Below are positions 27,764 to 35,733 of a stretch of DNA of 64,000 nt, piece by piece. The position numbers were made by a program, and so were the translations under genes. The notes under the pieces were generated by a model. The model saw nothing but the letters and a program-made list of their open reading frames with translations, searched no databases and was not told the DNA's origin. The stretch is taken from positions 89,843 through 153,842 of the forward strand of contig CAMVGU010000003.1 of NCBI GenBank assembly GCA_947167105.1, written 5' to 3'. Numbering within the stretch: the first letter of the stretch is position 1; the number at the start of each line of letters is the position of its first letter. Source of the DNA: an uncultured Selenomonas sp. (lineage in GTDB: Bacteria > Bacillota > Negativicutes > Selenomonadales > Selenomonadaceae).

Positions 27764-28810
27764 TCAGCTTTCCATAACCATTATCTGCTCGGGGGGGAAG
27801 TAGAGATACAGCTCCCGTCCTTCGAGCCGCTGCCATTCCTCCTTGGCCAGCTCCCAGCGCAGGGGGGCAGCCTCACTGCCCAGGGGGCGAACCATGACTA
27901 TGTAGGAGAAGATGTCTTCGATGATCTGCACCGCTTCCATGGGAAAGACATTTTCTCCTGCTGCTGATTCCCTGGCCTGGAGGAAATGGGCGCGGATGCC
28001 AGCATATTTTGTCCCTTCCGGGGGAGGCTCTGCCGTTTTGAGGGTCAGATTCCAGTCCACCGCATAGATATGCTCCCCGTCCTGCCTGCGGGCAGCGGAA
28101 ATATTTTTGCAGCCCGTCAGCAGGGTGGCGGCAAGGGTGCCGGGGTGACGGAAAAGTTCTTTCTTATCTGCAGGCGGCTCCATGGCTCCCCGGTTGATGA
28201 CAGCCACCCTGCTGGCCAGCCGGTAGACCTCCCCCCGGTCATGGGATACCAGAAGGGCTGCCCCTCCGTAGGAGGGCAGGATCTCCATCAGCTCCATTTC
28301 CATCTGCCATTTGAGATAGCTGTCCAGGGCGGAGAAGGGTTCGTCCAGCAGCAAAAGCCGCGCTTTTGAAGCCAGGATGCGGGCCAAGGCCGCCCGCTGC
28401 TGCTGCCCCCCGGAAAGGGCGCCCGGATAGGCATTTTCCAGCCCTTCCAGATAGAAGCGCCGCAGGAGGCCGTGTGCCCTCTGCTTCTTCTCAGCTTTGC
28501 TCCCCTCCATGACGAAGCACAGATTCTCAGCCAGGGTCATATTGGGAAAGAGGGCGTAATTCTGGAACAAATAGCCCACCTGCCTCCTTTGGGGAGGCAG
28601 GTCGATGTCCTTTTTGCTGTCAAAGAGAATTTCCCCGTCCAGCAGGATGCGGCCCCGGTCAGGCCTTTCGATGCCCGCAATACATTTCAGGGTCATGCTC
28701 TTGCCGCAGCCCGAGGCGCCCAGGAGGGCGAAGACTTCATCACGCAGGGTGAAGTCAATTTGCAGGGTAAAGTCTCTGAGTTTTTTTTCGATGCAGACAG
28801 ACAATTCCAT
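27764..28810 (-). CDS. modC: Molybdate ABC transporter ATP-binding protein
   Basis: 348-residue ABC ATPase: Walker A LGASGCGKSMT (about 31-41), Q loop YLFQNYALFPNMT, signature LSGGQQQRAALAR, Walker B LLLLDEPFSALD and the switch His in LLVSHDRGEVYR. The C-terminal 130 residues correspond to the TOBE/Mop-like regulatory region, though the match is weak by eye. It energises ModB uptake of molybdate bound by ModA. Confidence 0.94.
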   Translation of the reverse strand: MELSVCIEKKLRDFTLQIDFTLRDEVFALLGASGCGKSMTLKCIAGIERPDRGRILLDGEILFDSKKDIDLPPQRRQVGYLFQNYALFPNMTLAENLCFVMEGSKAEKKQRAHGLLRRFYLEGLENAYPGALSGGQQQRAALARILASKARLLLLDEPFSALDSYLKWQMEMELMEILPSYGGAALLVSHDRGEVYRLASRVAVINRGAMEPPADKKELFRHPGTLAATLLTGCKNISAARRQDGEHIYAVDWNLTLKTAEPPPEGTKYAGIRAHFLQARESAAGENVFPMEAVQIIEDIFSYIVMVRPLGSEAAPLRWELAKEEWQRLEGRELYLYFPPEQIMVMES

Positions 28811-28816
28811 GGCAGC

Positions 28817-29623
28817 TCACTTACAAACAAATCCGTGTTTTTCAAAGATAGCCCTGGCTCCTTCAGAGGCGGCAAAGTCCAGGAAGGACCTGGCTTCATC
28901 AACATGCCTGGAGGATTTGATAACGGCGGCAGGGTAGATGACCGGTTTATGGGAGCCCTCGGGAGCTTTGGCAACAACCCTCACTTTAGGCTCAATGGCC
29001 GCGTCTGTGGCGTAGACCACACCGCAGTCCGCCTCTCCGGCTGCCACCCAGGCGAGTACCTGGCGCACATCGGAGCCGTAGACAGCCTTTTCCCTGACCT
29101 CTTCCAGTATGCCAAGCTTAGCGAGAATCTCCTCGCCGTACTGTCCCACGGGAACTCCCCTGGGTTCGCCCAGGGCAATGTGCTTAAGCTCCGGCCTGGT
29201 GAGGTCATTGAAGGAGCTTAGGCCAAGGCTGCTGTCCGTGGGTACAATCAGGACCACGGCGTTTTCCAGCAAATCCCTGCGGGTACCGGGGGCAAGGTTG
29301 TCTGTCTTCTCCAGGGCATCCATCTGCTTCCGGGCGGCAGAGAAGAATAAATCCGCCTCGCCGCCGTTTTCAATGGCCTGCTGCAGGGCGCCGCTGCTGC
29401 CGAAGTTAAAAGTGAGTGTCACCTCCGGGTGCTTTTCCCGGTAAACTTCTGCCAATTCCTTCATGACATCCGTAAGGCTGGCGGCTGCTGCCACATGCAG
29501 CTCCACCCTGGGGGCGGAGTTAGCTTTCTGTGGCGGGGAGGCGGGAACTGTCTTTTCACCGCCGCAGCCTGTCAGCAGGAGGGCGGCCAGGGCCATGCAG
29601 AGAAGAATAGGATTTTTTTTCAT
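28817..29623 (-). CDS. modA: Molybdate-binding lipoprotein
   Basis: 268-residue extracytoplasmic substrate-binding protein. Starting at ATG 29623, the product begins MKKNPILLCMALAALLLTGCGG, a signal peptide with lipobox LTGC. The mature domain shows HVAAAASLTDVMKELAE and FNFGSSGALQQAIENGGEADLFFSA, the oxyanion-binding loops of ModA, then DCGVVYATDA. RBS AAAGGGG. An upstream in-frame start at 29728 would run into the riboswitch region and was rejected. First gene of the operon. Confidence 0.95.
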   Translation of the reverse strand: MKKNPILLCMALAALLLTGCGGEKTVPASPPQKANSAPRVELHVAAAASLTDVMKELAEVYREKHPEVTLTFNFGSSGALQQAIENGGEADLFFSAARKQMDALEKTDNLAPGTRRDLLENAVVLIVPTDSSLGLSSFNDLTRPELKHIALGEPRGVPVGQYGEEILAKLGILEEVREKAVYGSDVRQVLAWVAAGEADCGVVYATDAAIEPKVRVVAKAPEGSHKPVIYPAAVIKSSRHVDEARSFLDFAASEGARAIFEKHGFVCK

Positions 29624-29650
29624 GCAGACTATCCCCTTTCTTTGGGCAAG

Positions 29651-29674
29651 AAAAAAGACCGTCCCTCCGCGGTC
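29651..29674 (-). terminator. Riboswitch expression-platform terminator
   Basis: On the minus strand GACCG and CGGTC form a 5-bp stem with an 8-nt loop, followed by six U residues (plus-strand A-run 29651-29656). It lies between the riboswitch-like aptamer and modA, where premature termination would silence the whole molybdenum operon. Confidence 0.65.
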
Positions 29675-29686
29675 GCAAAAAGACAG

Positions 29687-29829
29687 TCCTCGCCCACTGC
29701 ATGATGGGGGGCCATCTCTCCTTTTCAAAGCGGAAGGCCAGGGGATTTCTCCCCAAACCCTGTGGACGCAGAGCGCCCAGGCGCAGCATCATGGCAAAGC
29801 CTGCTTTAGATGCTTTTGCTCGGAGGGAT
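29687..29829 (-). ncRNA. Molybdenum cofactor (Moco) riboswitch candidate
   Basis: The leader of modA is strongly structured. CCTCCG near 29829 can pair with GCGAGG near 29692. A long-range pairing joins CATGATG and CATCATG. Inside are hairpins GGC-TTT-GCC, GCGCC-TG-GGCGC, and GGGGA-GAAA-TCCCC with a GNRA-type loop, followed by GGCCTTCCGC. Order, conserved-looking boxes and gene context (mod and moa genes) fit the Moco RNA motif, a riboswitch-class element upstream of molybdate transport and Moco synthesis genes. It should sense cofactor sufficiency and switch the downstream terminator. No covariance model was run. Confidence 0.65.
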
Positions 29830-29866
29830 ATTCTATGAATTTTTTAGGAAATTCCTTTTTCTTAAT

Positions 29867-29893
29867 TTTATAACGGTTTTGGCAGGTTGGCAA
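29867..29893 (-). promoter_or_regulatory. Probable promoter of the molybdenum operon
   Basis: On the minus strand TTGCCA (29893-29888) is followed after 15 bp by TATAAA (29872-29867), about 40 nt upstream of the riboswitch. The short spacer lowers confidence. Confidence 0.4.
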
Positions 29894-29928
29894 GGGGGAA
29901 TTTGGTATGTTTATTTCGCTACAGTTCC

Positions 29929-30093
29929 TAGGGCGTGTTGATTAATTCGCTCAGCCCATCTTCACGGGTCTTGACTGCCCCTGCTGCGTTGACAAATCCT
30001 CAGCATAGCCCCACTATGCCTGCGGTTTGTCGCCTTGCATGGACAGCCAATCCCCACAAATCTGGACTAAGCTCATTTAATCAACACGCCCTA
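29929..30093. mobile_element. 165-bp MITE with 17-bp perfect terminal inverted repeats
   Basis: Ends TAGGGCGTGTTGATTAA and TTAATCAACACGCCCTA are exact inverses and carry TA at both outer ends, consistent with a TA target duplication. An internal dyad (GACAAA...CAGCATAG / CTATG...TTTGTC, about 29989-30030) adds a hairpin. No coding capacity, so it needs a transposase in trans. The inner TTGATTAA resembles the CTGATTAA at the ends of the IS5-family element at 54-55 kb. It lies between the divergent mod and nap loci. Confidence 0.8.
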
Positions 30094-30166
30094 AGCAGGA
30101 ACTGCAGGAGGCCTTGAAGAATTGAGAGGCATGGCAAATAGTTTTTTTTGGAAGGGAGGGATGTAT

Positions 30167-30406
30167 ATGGCTCTTGGCAGCATGCTGCTGCAAATGAAGC
30201 CCGAAGCTGAGAAGAACCTCAGAAGCCGCCTGGCGGAGCTTCCGGGCGTAAGCGTGGAAGAACGCACTCCCGGCGGGGAACTGGTGCTGGTGGCGGAGAC
30301 AGAAGACCTGGCCGCCCTGCACAAGCTCAGCCGGGAGATAGAGCAGCTTCCGGGGGTGCTGGGGCTGTACCCCAGCTATGTCACCACGGAGGATGAAGGA
30401 GAGTAA
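30167..30406 (+). CDS. napD: NapD-like nitrate reductase chaperone
   Basis: 79-residue cytoplasmic chaperone that binds the Tat signal of NapA and helps its maturation. The ferredoxin-like small fold is suggested by MLLQMKPEAEKNLRSRL, LPGVSVEERTPGGELVLV and REIEQLPGVLGLYPSYV, the last matching the conserved NapD C-terminal strand. ATG at 30167 has GGGAGGG 6 nt upstream. A terminator follows, so it is transcribed separately from the rest of the nap genes. Confidence 0.82.
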   Translation: MALGSMLLQMKPEAEKNLRSRLAELPGVSVEERTPGGELVLVAETEDLAALHKLSREIEQLPGVLGLYPSYVTTEDEGE

Positions 30407-30417
30407 GCATGGTTATG

Positions 30418-30442
30418 GAGCCGGTCAGCCGGCTCTTTTTTT
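30418..30442 (+). terminator. Rho-independent terminator after napD
   Basis: GAGCCGG-TCAG-CCGGCTC followed by seven T residues. Confidence 0.9.
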
Positions 30443-30491
30443 GCAAATAGTGACTATGGCAACATATAACGAATTATAAAAATTGTATAAT
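30441..30491 (+). promoter_or_regulatory. Promoter and dyad operator of napGH-cytochrome-napA
   Basis: A -10 TATAAT lies at 30486-30491. Upstream, 30441-30462 is a dyad: outer TTGC/GCAA arms and an inner ATAGT-G-ACTAT, centred at 30452, roughly 46 bp before the likely start site. That is near the place where a class II activator (FNR, CRP or NarR type) binds, but it is not the TTGAT-N4-ATCAA FNR consensus. No good -35 box is visible, which fits activator dependence. Confidence 0.4.
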
Positions 30492-30534
30492 ATTAGAATA
30501 AGCAATATTTATCTGTATAGCAAGGAGGAATTCC

Positions 30535-31086
30535 ATGGAAAGGAGGACCTTTGTCAAGATGGCATTCGGAGGAGGAATCCTGGGACTGCTGCTGGGCATG
30601 GAGGGCAGCAGCGAGGCTGGGGATGGGCTGATACGTCCACCGGGGGCGGTGCCGGAGGAAATGTTTCTGAGTACCTGTGCCCGCTGCGGCAAGTGCGCGG
30701 AAATCTGTCCCCTGGGATGTATCAGGATTGCCCACGGGGAGCAGGGCCTGGCCATCGGCACACCCTATATCGTGCCCCAGGAAGGCTACTGCGACCTTTG
30801 CCTGAAGTGCATAGATGTGTGCGCTGCAGGAGCCTTGAAGCCTGTGGAGAAGGAAAAGGTGCGCATGGGCCTGGCGGAAATAGACAAGGATATCTGCCTG
30901 GCCAGGAAGGGGGAAGACTGCCGGGTGTGCCACGCCGCCTGCCCCTTCTATGACAGGGCCATCAAGCTGGAGGATTACAAGTATCCCCAGGTGGACCCGG
31001 ACTACTGCACAGGCTGCGGACGCTGCGAGAATGTCTGCATTGCCAGCCCCCGGAAGGCCGTCACCGTAAAGCCCAGACGGGAATGA
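30535..31086 (+). CDS. napG: NapG-like ferredoxin-type quinol dehydrogenase subunit
   Basis: 183-residue Fe-S protein with a Tat-type start ERRTFVKMAFGGG. Four cysteine clusters are visible: CARCGKCAEICPLGC, CDLCLKCIDVC, CRVCHAACPF (irregular) and CTGCGRCENVC, matching the four 4Fe-4S sites of NapG/MauM proteins. It carries electrons from NapH toward the periplasmic chain. RBS AAGGAGG. Its stop lies 17 nt before the napH ATG. Confidence 0.9.
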   Translation: MERRTFVKMAFGGGILGLLLGMEGSSEAGDGLIRPPGAVPEEMFLSTCARCGKCAEICPLGCIRIAHGEQGLAIGTPYIVPQEGYCDLCLKCIDVCAAGALKPVEKEKVRMGLAEIDKDICLARKGEDCRVCHAACPFYDRAIKLEDYKYPQVDPDYCTGCGRCENVCIASPRKAVTVKPRRE

Positions 31087-31103
31087 CTTGGGAGGGGCGT
31101 GAC

Positions 31104-31856
31104 ATGAAAATAAAAGTTATCCGCAAAATCCTGCAAATATTCTTCCTTGTCCTGCTGCTGCTGCCCATCTGGTATACGGATCTTATCTGGTACGGCACCT
31201 ATATTTCAGCAGAGCTTATGGGGCTGCAACTGACCGACCCCTTGACGGCATTGGAGATCACCCTGGCGGGCAAGAGCCTGTGGGTGCCGCTGCTTCTTTC
31301 GGCTCTGCCCCTGGCTCTGGCGGCAATCCTTCTGGGCAGGGTGTTCTGCAGTTTTGTCTGTCCCCTGAATTTCCTGCTGGAGCTGATACCGCTTAAGAGG
31401 AAGAAGAACATCAGGGAGAAGAACCTGCCTTTGCTGGCCCTTGTCATTACTTTGCTGCTGTCATTTATTATCTCCTTGCCGGTGTTCAATATAGTATCCC
31501 CGGTTTTTGCCCTGCAGCGGCTGTTGCTCTTTGGGGTTGGAGTGGAGATTGTGCTGCTGGTTCTGGCGGTGGGAGCGGGCCTTATCTGGGGCTCGAAGAT
31601 TTGGTGCCGTACCCTCTGCCCCCTGGGAGCCCTGTACGGCCTTTTGGGAGTGAAAAGGCTTTTAAGGGTTAAGGTGGAGGAAAGCAAGTGTACCCAATGC
31701 GGCAAGTGCGCTGCTGCCTGCAGCATGGGCACAGCGCCGGGGCGGAGGAGCCTTGCTGACAGGGTGCTCTGCACCAACTGCGGGGACTGCATAGGAGCCT
31801 GCGAGGCCGGGGCAGTGACCTTCGGCATGAGTGAGAAGAAGGAGGGAGAACCATGA
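31104..31856 (+). CDS. napH: NapH-like membrane quinol dehydrogenase
   Basis: 250-residue membrane protein with four hydrophobic helices. It has the two CxxxCP motifs (VFCSFVCPLNF and WCRTLCPLGALYG) typical of NapH, and a C-terminal pair of 4Fe-4S clusters, CTQCGKCAAAC and CTNCGDCIGAC. It oxidises quinol and passes electrons to NapG. ATG 31104 has GGGAGGGG upstream; an in-frame ATG at 31083 overlaps napG. The stop overlaps the cytochrome start by 4 nt. Confidence 0.93.
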   Translation: MKIKVIRKILQIFFLVLLLLPIWYTDLIWYGTYISAELMGLQLTDPLTALEITLAGKSLWVPLLLSALPLALAAILLGRVFCSFVCPLNFLLELIPLKRKKNIREKNLPLLALVITLLLSFIISLPVFNIVSPVFALQRLLLFGVGVEIVLLVLAVGAGLIWGSKIWCRTLCPLGALYGLLGVKRLLRVKVEESKCTQCGKCAAACSMGTAPGRRSLADRVLCTNCGDCIGACEAGAVTFGMSEKKEGEP

Positions 31857-32380
31857 GCCTGGGAGAAAAGCAAGTAAAGCTTAAGCATATTGCCATAGCA
31901 GGCATAGCCTGCATTGTGGCCTTCTCTGCCGCCTACGGCATGATCGAGGCCACCAACCAGAATACCTTCTGCGGGGAGCAGTGCCATGAGATGGACCCCA
32001 TGTACGTTTCCTGGCAGCATTCCAACCATCAGACTGTGGACTGCGCCGACTGCCATGAGCAGCCGGGATTCACGGGGCTGGTGAAATCCAAGATGAAGGG
32101 CACCAAGGAACTTATTCTCCATGTGACGGGGAATGTACCTGACCCCATCAAGCTGCAGGATACCAATGAGGTGAACTGCTACACCTGCCATCAGGACAAG
32201 GTTAAGACAGCGGAGATAGCAGGTCCCCGCAAGGACCCCCATACCGCCAAACATTTCGAGAACGGCATGAACTGCGTCACCTGCCATACGGGCCTGGTAC
32301 ATAATGAGGAGGCCAACAAGGTGCTGCCCAGCCGTGAGCGCTGCTATACCTGCCATCTTGATGCCATGGGTTCCCTGTGA
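31853..32380 (+). CDS. NapC/NrfH-family membrane-anchored multiheme cytochrome c
   Basis: 175 residues with one N-terminal membrane anchor (about 12-30) and five heme-attachment sites: CGEQCH (a CX3CH site with HEM following), CADCH, CYTCH, CVTCH and a final CYTCH. The family normally has four hemes and a first site CXXCHxM. It probably relays electrons between NapGH and NapA; no napB-type subunit is present, so it may substitute for it. The ATGA overlap with napH indicates coupling. Confidence 0.88.
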   Translation: MSLGEKQVKLKHIAIAGIACIVAFSAAYGMIEATNQNTFCGEQCHEMDPMYVSWQHSNHQTVDCADCHEQPGFTGLVKSKMKGTKELILHVTGNVPDPIKLQDTNEVNCYTCHQDKVKTAEIAGPRKDPHTAKHFENGMNCVTCHTGLVHNEEANKVLPSRERCYTCHLDAMGSL

Positions 32381-32394
32381 AGGAGGGTCGGATA

Positions 32395-34668
32395 ATGGAA
32401 TTTACCAGAAGAGATTTTTTGAAGGCTATTGCTGTCTCAGCCGCCATGATGGCTGCAGGCTGCGGCAACAAGCGTGATACGACTAAAGGCCCCGTGGATC
32501 AGAAGGATGCAGAGAAGTGGGTGAAGGGTGTCTGCCGTTACTGCGGCACGGGCTGCGGCGTGCTGGCAGGTGTCACCGGGGGCAAGATCGTGGCTGTGAA
32601 GGGCGATCCTGACTGTGCTGTGAACAAGGGCCGCCTCTGCGTGAAGGGCATTCTGCTGCCCAAGATTATAGACACCCCGGACAGGCTCAAAAAGCCCCTT
32701 ATCAAGAAGGACGGCAAGTTTGTGGAAGCCAGTTGGGATGAGGCCATGAACCTGGTGGTGGAAAAATTCAAGGAAGCTATCGCAAATTACGGCCCGGATT
32801 CCGTGGGCTTCTACGGCTCAGGCCAGACCTTTGCCGAGGAAACCTACACCATGCAGAAGATTTTCCGAGCGGGCATCGGCACCAACAATGTGGAGGGCAA
32901 TCCCCGCACCTGCATGGCCAGTGCCGTGGCGGGCTTTGTCACCACTTTCGGGGCAGATGAGCCCATGGGAACTTATGCTGACATTGAGGCAGCGGACACC
33001 TTCTTCCTGATTGGCTCCAACTCCGCCGAGGCCCATCCCGTGCTGTTCTCCCGCATCGTGGACAGGAAGAACAGCGACCCAAATGTAAAGATTATCGTGG
33101 CAGATCCCAGAAAGACCCGCACGGCGGATATTGCCGATTACTACTTGCCCTTCATACCCAGCCGGGATTTGGCCCTGATGAACGCCATGGCCTATGTCAT
33201 CATTGAGGAAGGGCTTACGGATGAAAAATTCATTGCCGACCATACGGAATTTATGAAGGGCGCCAGCGACAAGCTCACCTATGAGGAGTACAAGGCATTT
33301 TTGCAGGATTACACGCCTGAGAAGGTGGCGGGGGCCTGCGGCATCCCTGCTGAGACCATTCGCGAGGTAGCCCGGCTCTTTGCCGACCCCAAGCGCAACA
33401 CCATGTCCATGTGGTGCATGGGCTTCAACCAGAGAACCAGGGGGGTGTGGGCCAACAATCTGGTACACAATCTGCACCTCCTGACGGGCAAAATCTGCAG
33501 GCCCGGCAATACGCCCTTCTCCCTTACGGGGCAGCCCAGCGCCTGCGGCAGCGTCCGGGAGACAGGAGGACTTTCCCATATCCTGCCGGCCCATCGCTTT
33601 GTGGCCAATGAAAAGCACAGGAATGAACTGGAGGAAATCTGGGGGGTGCCCAAGGGCACTATGCCGAGTAAGCCGGGCTATCATACTTTGGAAATGTTCA
33701 AGGCGGCGGTTACGGGGGATCTCAAATGCCTGTGGGTCATGACCACTAACCCGGGCCAGTCCTTGCCGAATCTCAACTACTACCGTCCCGGCATGGAGCA
33801 GGTCTTTATGGTGGTGTCCGAAACATATCACCCCACCCGCACCTCGGAACTGGCCGATGTGGTGCTGCCTGCCGCCCTGTGGATGGAAAAGGAAGGAGTC
33901 TACGGCAACGGAGAGCGGCGCACCAACCATATCGCCAAGGCCGTGGAACCGCCGGGAGAGGCAAGAAGCGATTTGGAGACCATCATTGACTTCGGCAAGC
34001 GCATGGGCTATGAGCATCTGGTGCCCTTTAAGACTCCCGAGGAAGTCTGGGCAGAGTACCAGAAGTGCCAGGAGGGCACGGACATGCAGATGGCCTCCTA
34101 CAGGCGTCTCAGGGAGGGCCACGGCTTCACCTGGCCCGTGGCGCCAGACCCGGACAGCTCCCCGGAGACGTACATCCGCTATGCGGAAGGGTACGACCCC
34201 TATGTCAAGGAAGGGGAGGGCATCAAGTTCTACGCCCGCAAGAACAACAGGGCCGTCATTTACGCCCGTCCCCAGATAGACGCCCAGGAAATGCCGGATG
34301 CGGAGTATCCCTTCTTCCTTACCACGGGCCGCATGCTGGAGCACTGGCACACCGCCACCATGACAGGGAATGTGCCGGAGCTGAAAAATGCCGCGCCTGA
34401 GATGTATGTGGAGATTAACGAGGAAGATGCCAAGCGCCTGGGCATCGCCGACGGCGACCTGGTGAATATCACCTCCCGCCGGGCAACTTGCAAGTTCAAG
34501 GCCAGAATCAATGGCCGGGGCAAGCCCATGCCGGGGCTGGTGTACGTGTCCTTCCATGATAAGGAAGATGACCGCCTCATCAACAAGGTGCTCCTGGATG
34601 CCTTTGACCCCGGCTCCAAGCAGCCGGAGTACAAGGTCTGTGCCGTGCAGGTCTCCAAGGCTTCCTAA
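32395..34668 (+). CDS. napA: Periplasmic nitrate reductase catalytic subunit
   Basis: 757-residue Mo-bis-MGD oxidoreductase. A Tat signal TRRDFLKAIAVSAAMMAAGCG is followed by the N-terminal 4Fe-4S site CRYCGTGCG...GRLCVKG, the GNPRTCMASAV segment whose Cys is the likely Mo ligand, and cofactor-binding segments through the C-terminal molydopterin-dinucleotide domain (FFLTTGRMLEHWHT). The AAGC in the signal might make it a lipoprotein. Length and the single-Cys Mo site fit the monomeric NapA type. Paralogous formate dehydrogenases cannot be fully excluded by eye, but napDGH context supports NapA. RBS AGGAGGG; ATG at 32395 rather than 32377. Confidence 0.93.
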   Translation: MEFTRRDFLKAIAVSAAMMAAGCGNKRDTTKGPVDQKDAEKWVKGVCRYCGTGCGVLAGVTGGKIVAVKGDPDCAVNKGRLCVKGILLPKIIDTPDRLKKPLIKKDGKFVEASWDEAMNLVVEKFKEAIANYGPDSVGFYGSGQTFAEETYTMQKIFRAGIGTNNVEGNPRTCMASAVAGFVTTFGADEPMGTYADIEAADTFFLIGSNSAEAHPVLFSRIVDRKNSDPNVKIIVADPRKTRTADIADYYLPFIPSRDLALMNAMAYVIIEEGLTDEKFIADHTEFMKGASDKLTYEEYKAFLQDYTPEKVAGACGIPAETIREVARLFADPKRNTMSMWCMGFNQRTRGVWANNLVHNLHLLTGKICRPGNTPFSLTGQPSACGSVRETGGLSHILPAHRFVANEKHRNELEEIWGVPKGTMPSKPGYHTLEMFKAAVTGDLKCLWVMTTNPGQSLPNLNYYRPGMEQVFMVVSETYHPTRTSELADVVLPAALWMEKEGVYGNGERRTNHIAKAVEPPGEARSDLETIIDFGKRMGYEHLVPFKTPEEVWAEYQKCQEGTDMQMASYRRLREGHGFTWPVAPDPDSSPETYIRYAEGYDPYVKEGEGIKFYARKNNRAVIYARPQIDAQEMPDAEYPFFLTTGRMLEHWHTATMTGNVPELKNAAPEMYVEINEEDAKRLGIADGDLVNITSRRATCKFKARINGRGKPMPGLVYVSFHDKEDDRLINKVLLDAFDPGSKQPEYKVCAVQVSKAS

Positions 34669-34683
34669 AGTTAAAAAAGACGC

Positions 34684-34716
34684 AAGCCGCGCATCCCGTG
34701 ACGGAATGCGCGGCTT
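34684..34716. terminator. Stem-loop after napA
   Basis: AAGCCGCGCAT (34684-34694) pairs perfectly with ATGCGCGGCTT (34706-34716). The run of T is short (TTT), so a rho-independent function is likely but not strong. Confidence 0.6.
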
Positions 34717-34802
34717 TGCGGTGCACTGAGATAAGATATGAAGCAAAAAAGTATTGATTATGGTATACTAGGAGAAAAACGCGCGAGAGGAATGATTTGC
34801 AG

Positions 34803-35666
34803 ATGAAGATATTGGTAACGGGCGTGACGGGCCAGTTGGGCCATGACTGCGTGCAGGAGCTGCAGTCCCGCGGTATTGAAGCCCGGGGCGTGTCCAGCAG
34901 GGATTTTTCCCTGACGGACGGGGAGGCGGTGCGTGCATACTTGCTGTCCTATCGTCCTGATGCAGTCATACACTGTGCTGCTTATACGGCGGTGGACAAG
35001 GCAGAGGATGAGCGGGAGCTATGCGAGGCCGTGAATGGGGCAGGCACCCGCAATATTGCCTCTGCCTGCCGGGAGCTGGACTGCAAGCTGGTTTATATCA
35101 GCACGGACTATGTGTTTCCGGGAACAGGCGATTCGGCCTACGAGGTGGATGGGGAGAAATCCCCCTGCAATGCCTACGGCCTTTCCAAGCTGCACGGTGA
35201 GCAGGCAGTCCAGGAACTCATGCAGAAGTATTTCATTGTGCGCATCTCCTGGGTCTTTGGCGTGAATGGCAAGAATTTCATCCGCACCATGCTGAAACTG
35301 GCGGAAAGCCACGACAAGCTGACGGTGGTGGCTGACCAGGTGGGTTCACCAACTTATACAAGGGATTTGGCCAGGCTGCTGGCAGATATGGTGCAGACGG
35401 AAAAATACGGTGTGTACCATGCGACCAACGAAGGCTATTGCTCCTGGGCCGAGCTGGCTGCAGAAACCTTCCGCCAGGCGGGCTGCGGGGCAGTGGTGGA
35501 GCCGGTGCCCAGCACTGCCTATCCCACTAAAGCCGTGCGCCCGAAAAATTCCCGCCTGTCGAAAGCAAGCCTGGATGCAGCCGGCTTCGAGCGCCTGCCG
35601 CGCTGGCAGGATGCAGTGGGGCGCTACTTGATTGAGCTGGCAAGCAGTGATGTAAAGACTAAATAA
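34803..35666 (+). CDS. rfbD: dTDP-4-dehydrorhamnose reductase
   Basis: 287-residue SDR enzyme of the RfbD/RmlD family, the last step of dTDP-L-rhamnose synthesis. NAD(P)-binding start MKILVTGVTGQLG, HCAAYTAVDKAE, ISTDYVFPG and the YGLSKLHGE catalytic Tyr-Lys are visible; the family segment TKAVRPKNSRLS is near the C-terminus. rfbA, B and C are not in the window. A TTG at 34797 is a possible alternative start, better spaced from AGAGG. Confidence 0.93.
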   Translation: MKILVTGVTGQLGHDCVQELQSRGIEARGVSSRDFSLTDGEAVRAYLLSYRPDAVIHCAAYTAVDKAEDERELCEAVNGAGTRNIASACRELDCKLVYISTDYVFPGTGDSAYEVDGEKSPCNAYGLSKLHGEQAVQELMQKYFIVRISWVFGVNGKNFIRTMLKLAESHDKLTVVADQVGSPTYTRDLARLLADMVQTEKYGVYHATNEGYCSWAELAAETFRQAGCGAVVEPVPSTAYPTKAVRPKNSRLSKASLDAAGFERLPRWQDAVGRYLIELASSDVKTK

Positions 35667-35678
35667 ATATTGGACCCC

Positions 35679-35733
35679 AAACAAAAAGCATAGCATCTCC
35701 GGTGATGAGCCTAAGGTGCTATGCTTTTTGTTT
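35679..35733. terminator. Bidirectional terminator between rfbD and the XRE regulator
   Basis: AAACAAAAAGCATAGCA (35679-35695) is the perfect inverse of 35717-35733, giving a 17-bp stem whose base is A/T-rich on both sides, so it can terminate transcription from both convergent genes. It overlaps the last codons of the regulator gene. Confidence 0.85.

Noticed and set aside
32818..34746. A 642-codon open frame on the minus strand opposite napA
   Set aside because: It is fully antisense to a well-conserved napA, has no RBS or recognisable domain, and long antisense frames are expected in G+C-rich coding DNA with this codon use. The same applies to long frames opposite gatA (3679-4761), rlmD (7293-8384), napH (31199-32356) and ugd (57535-58722).
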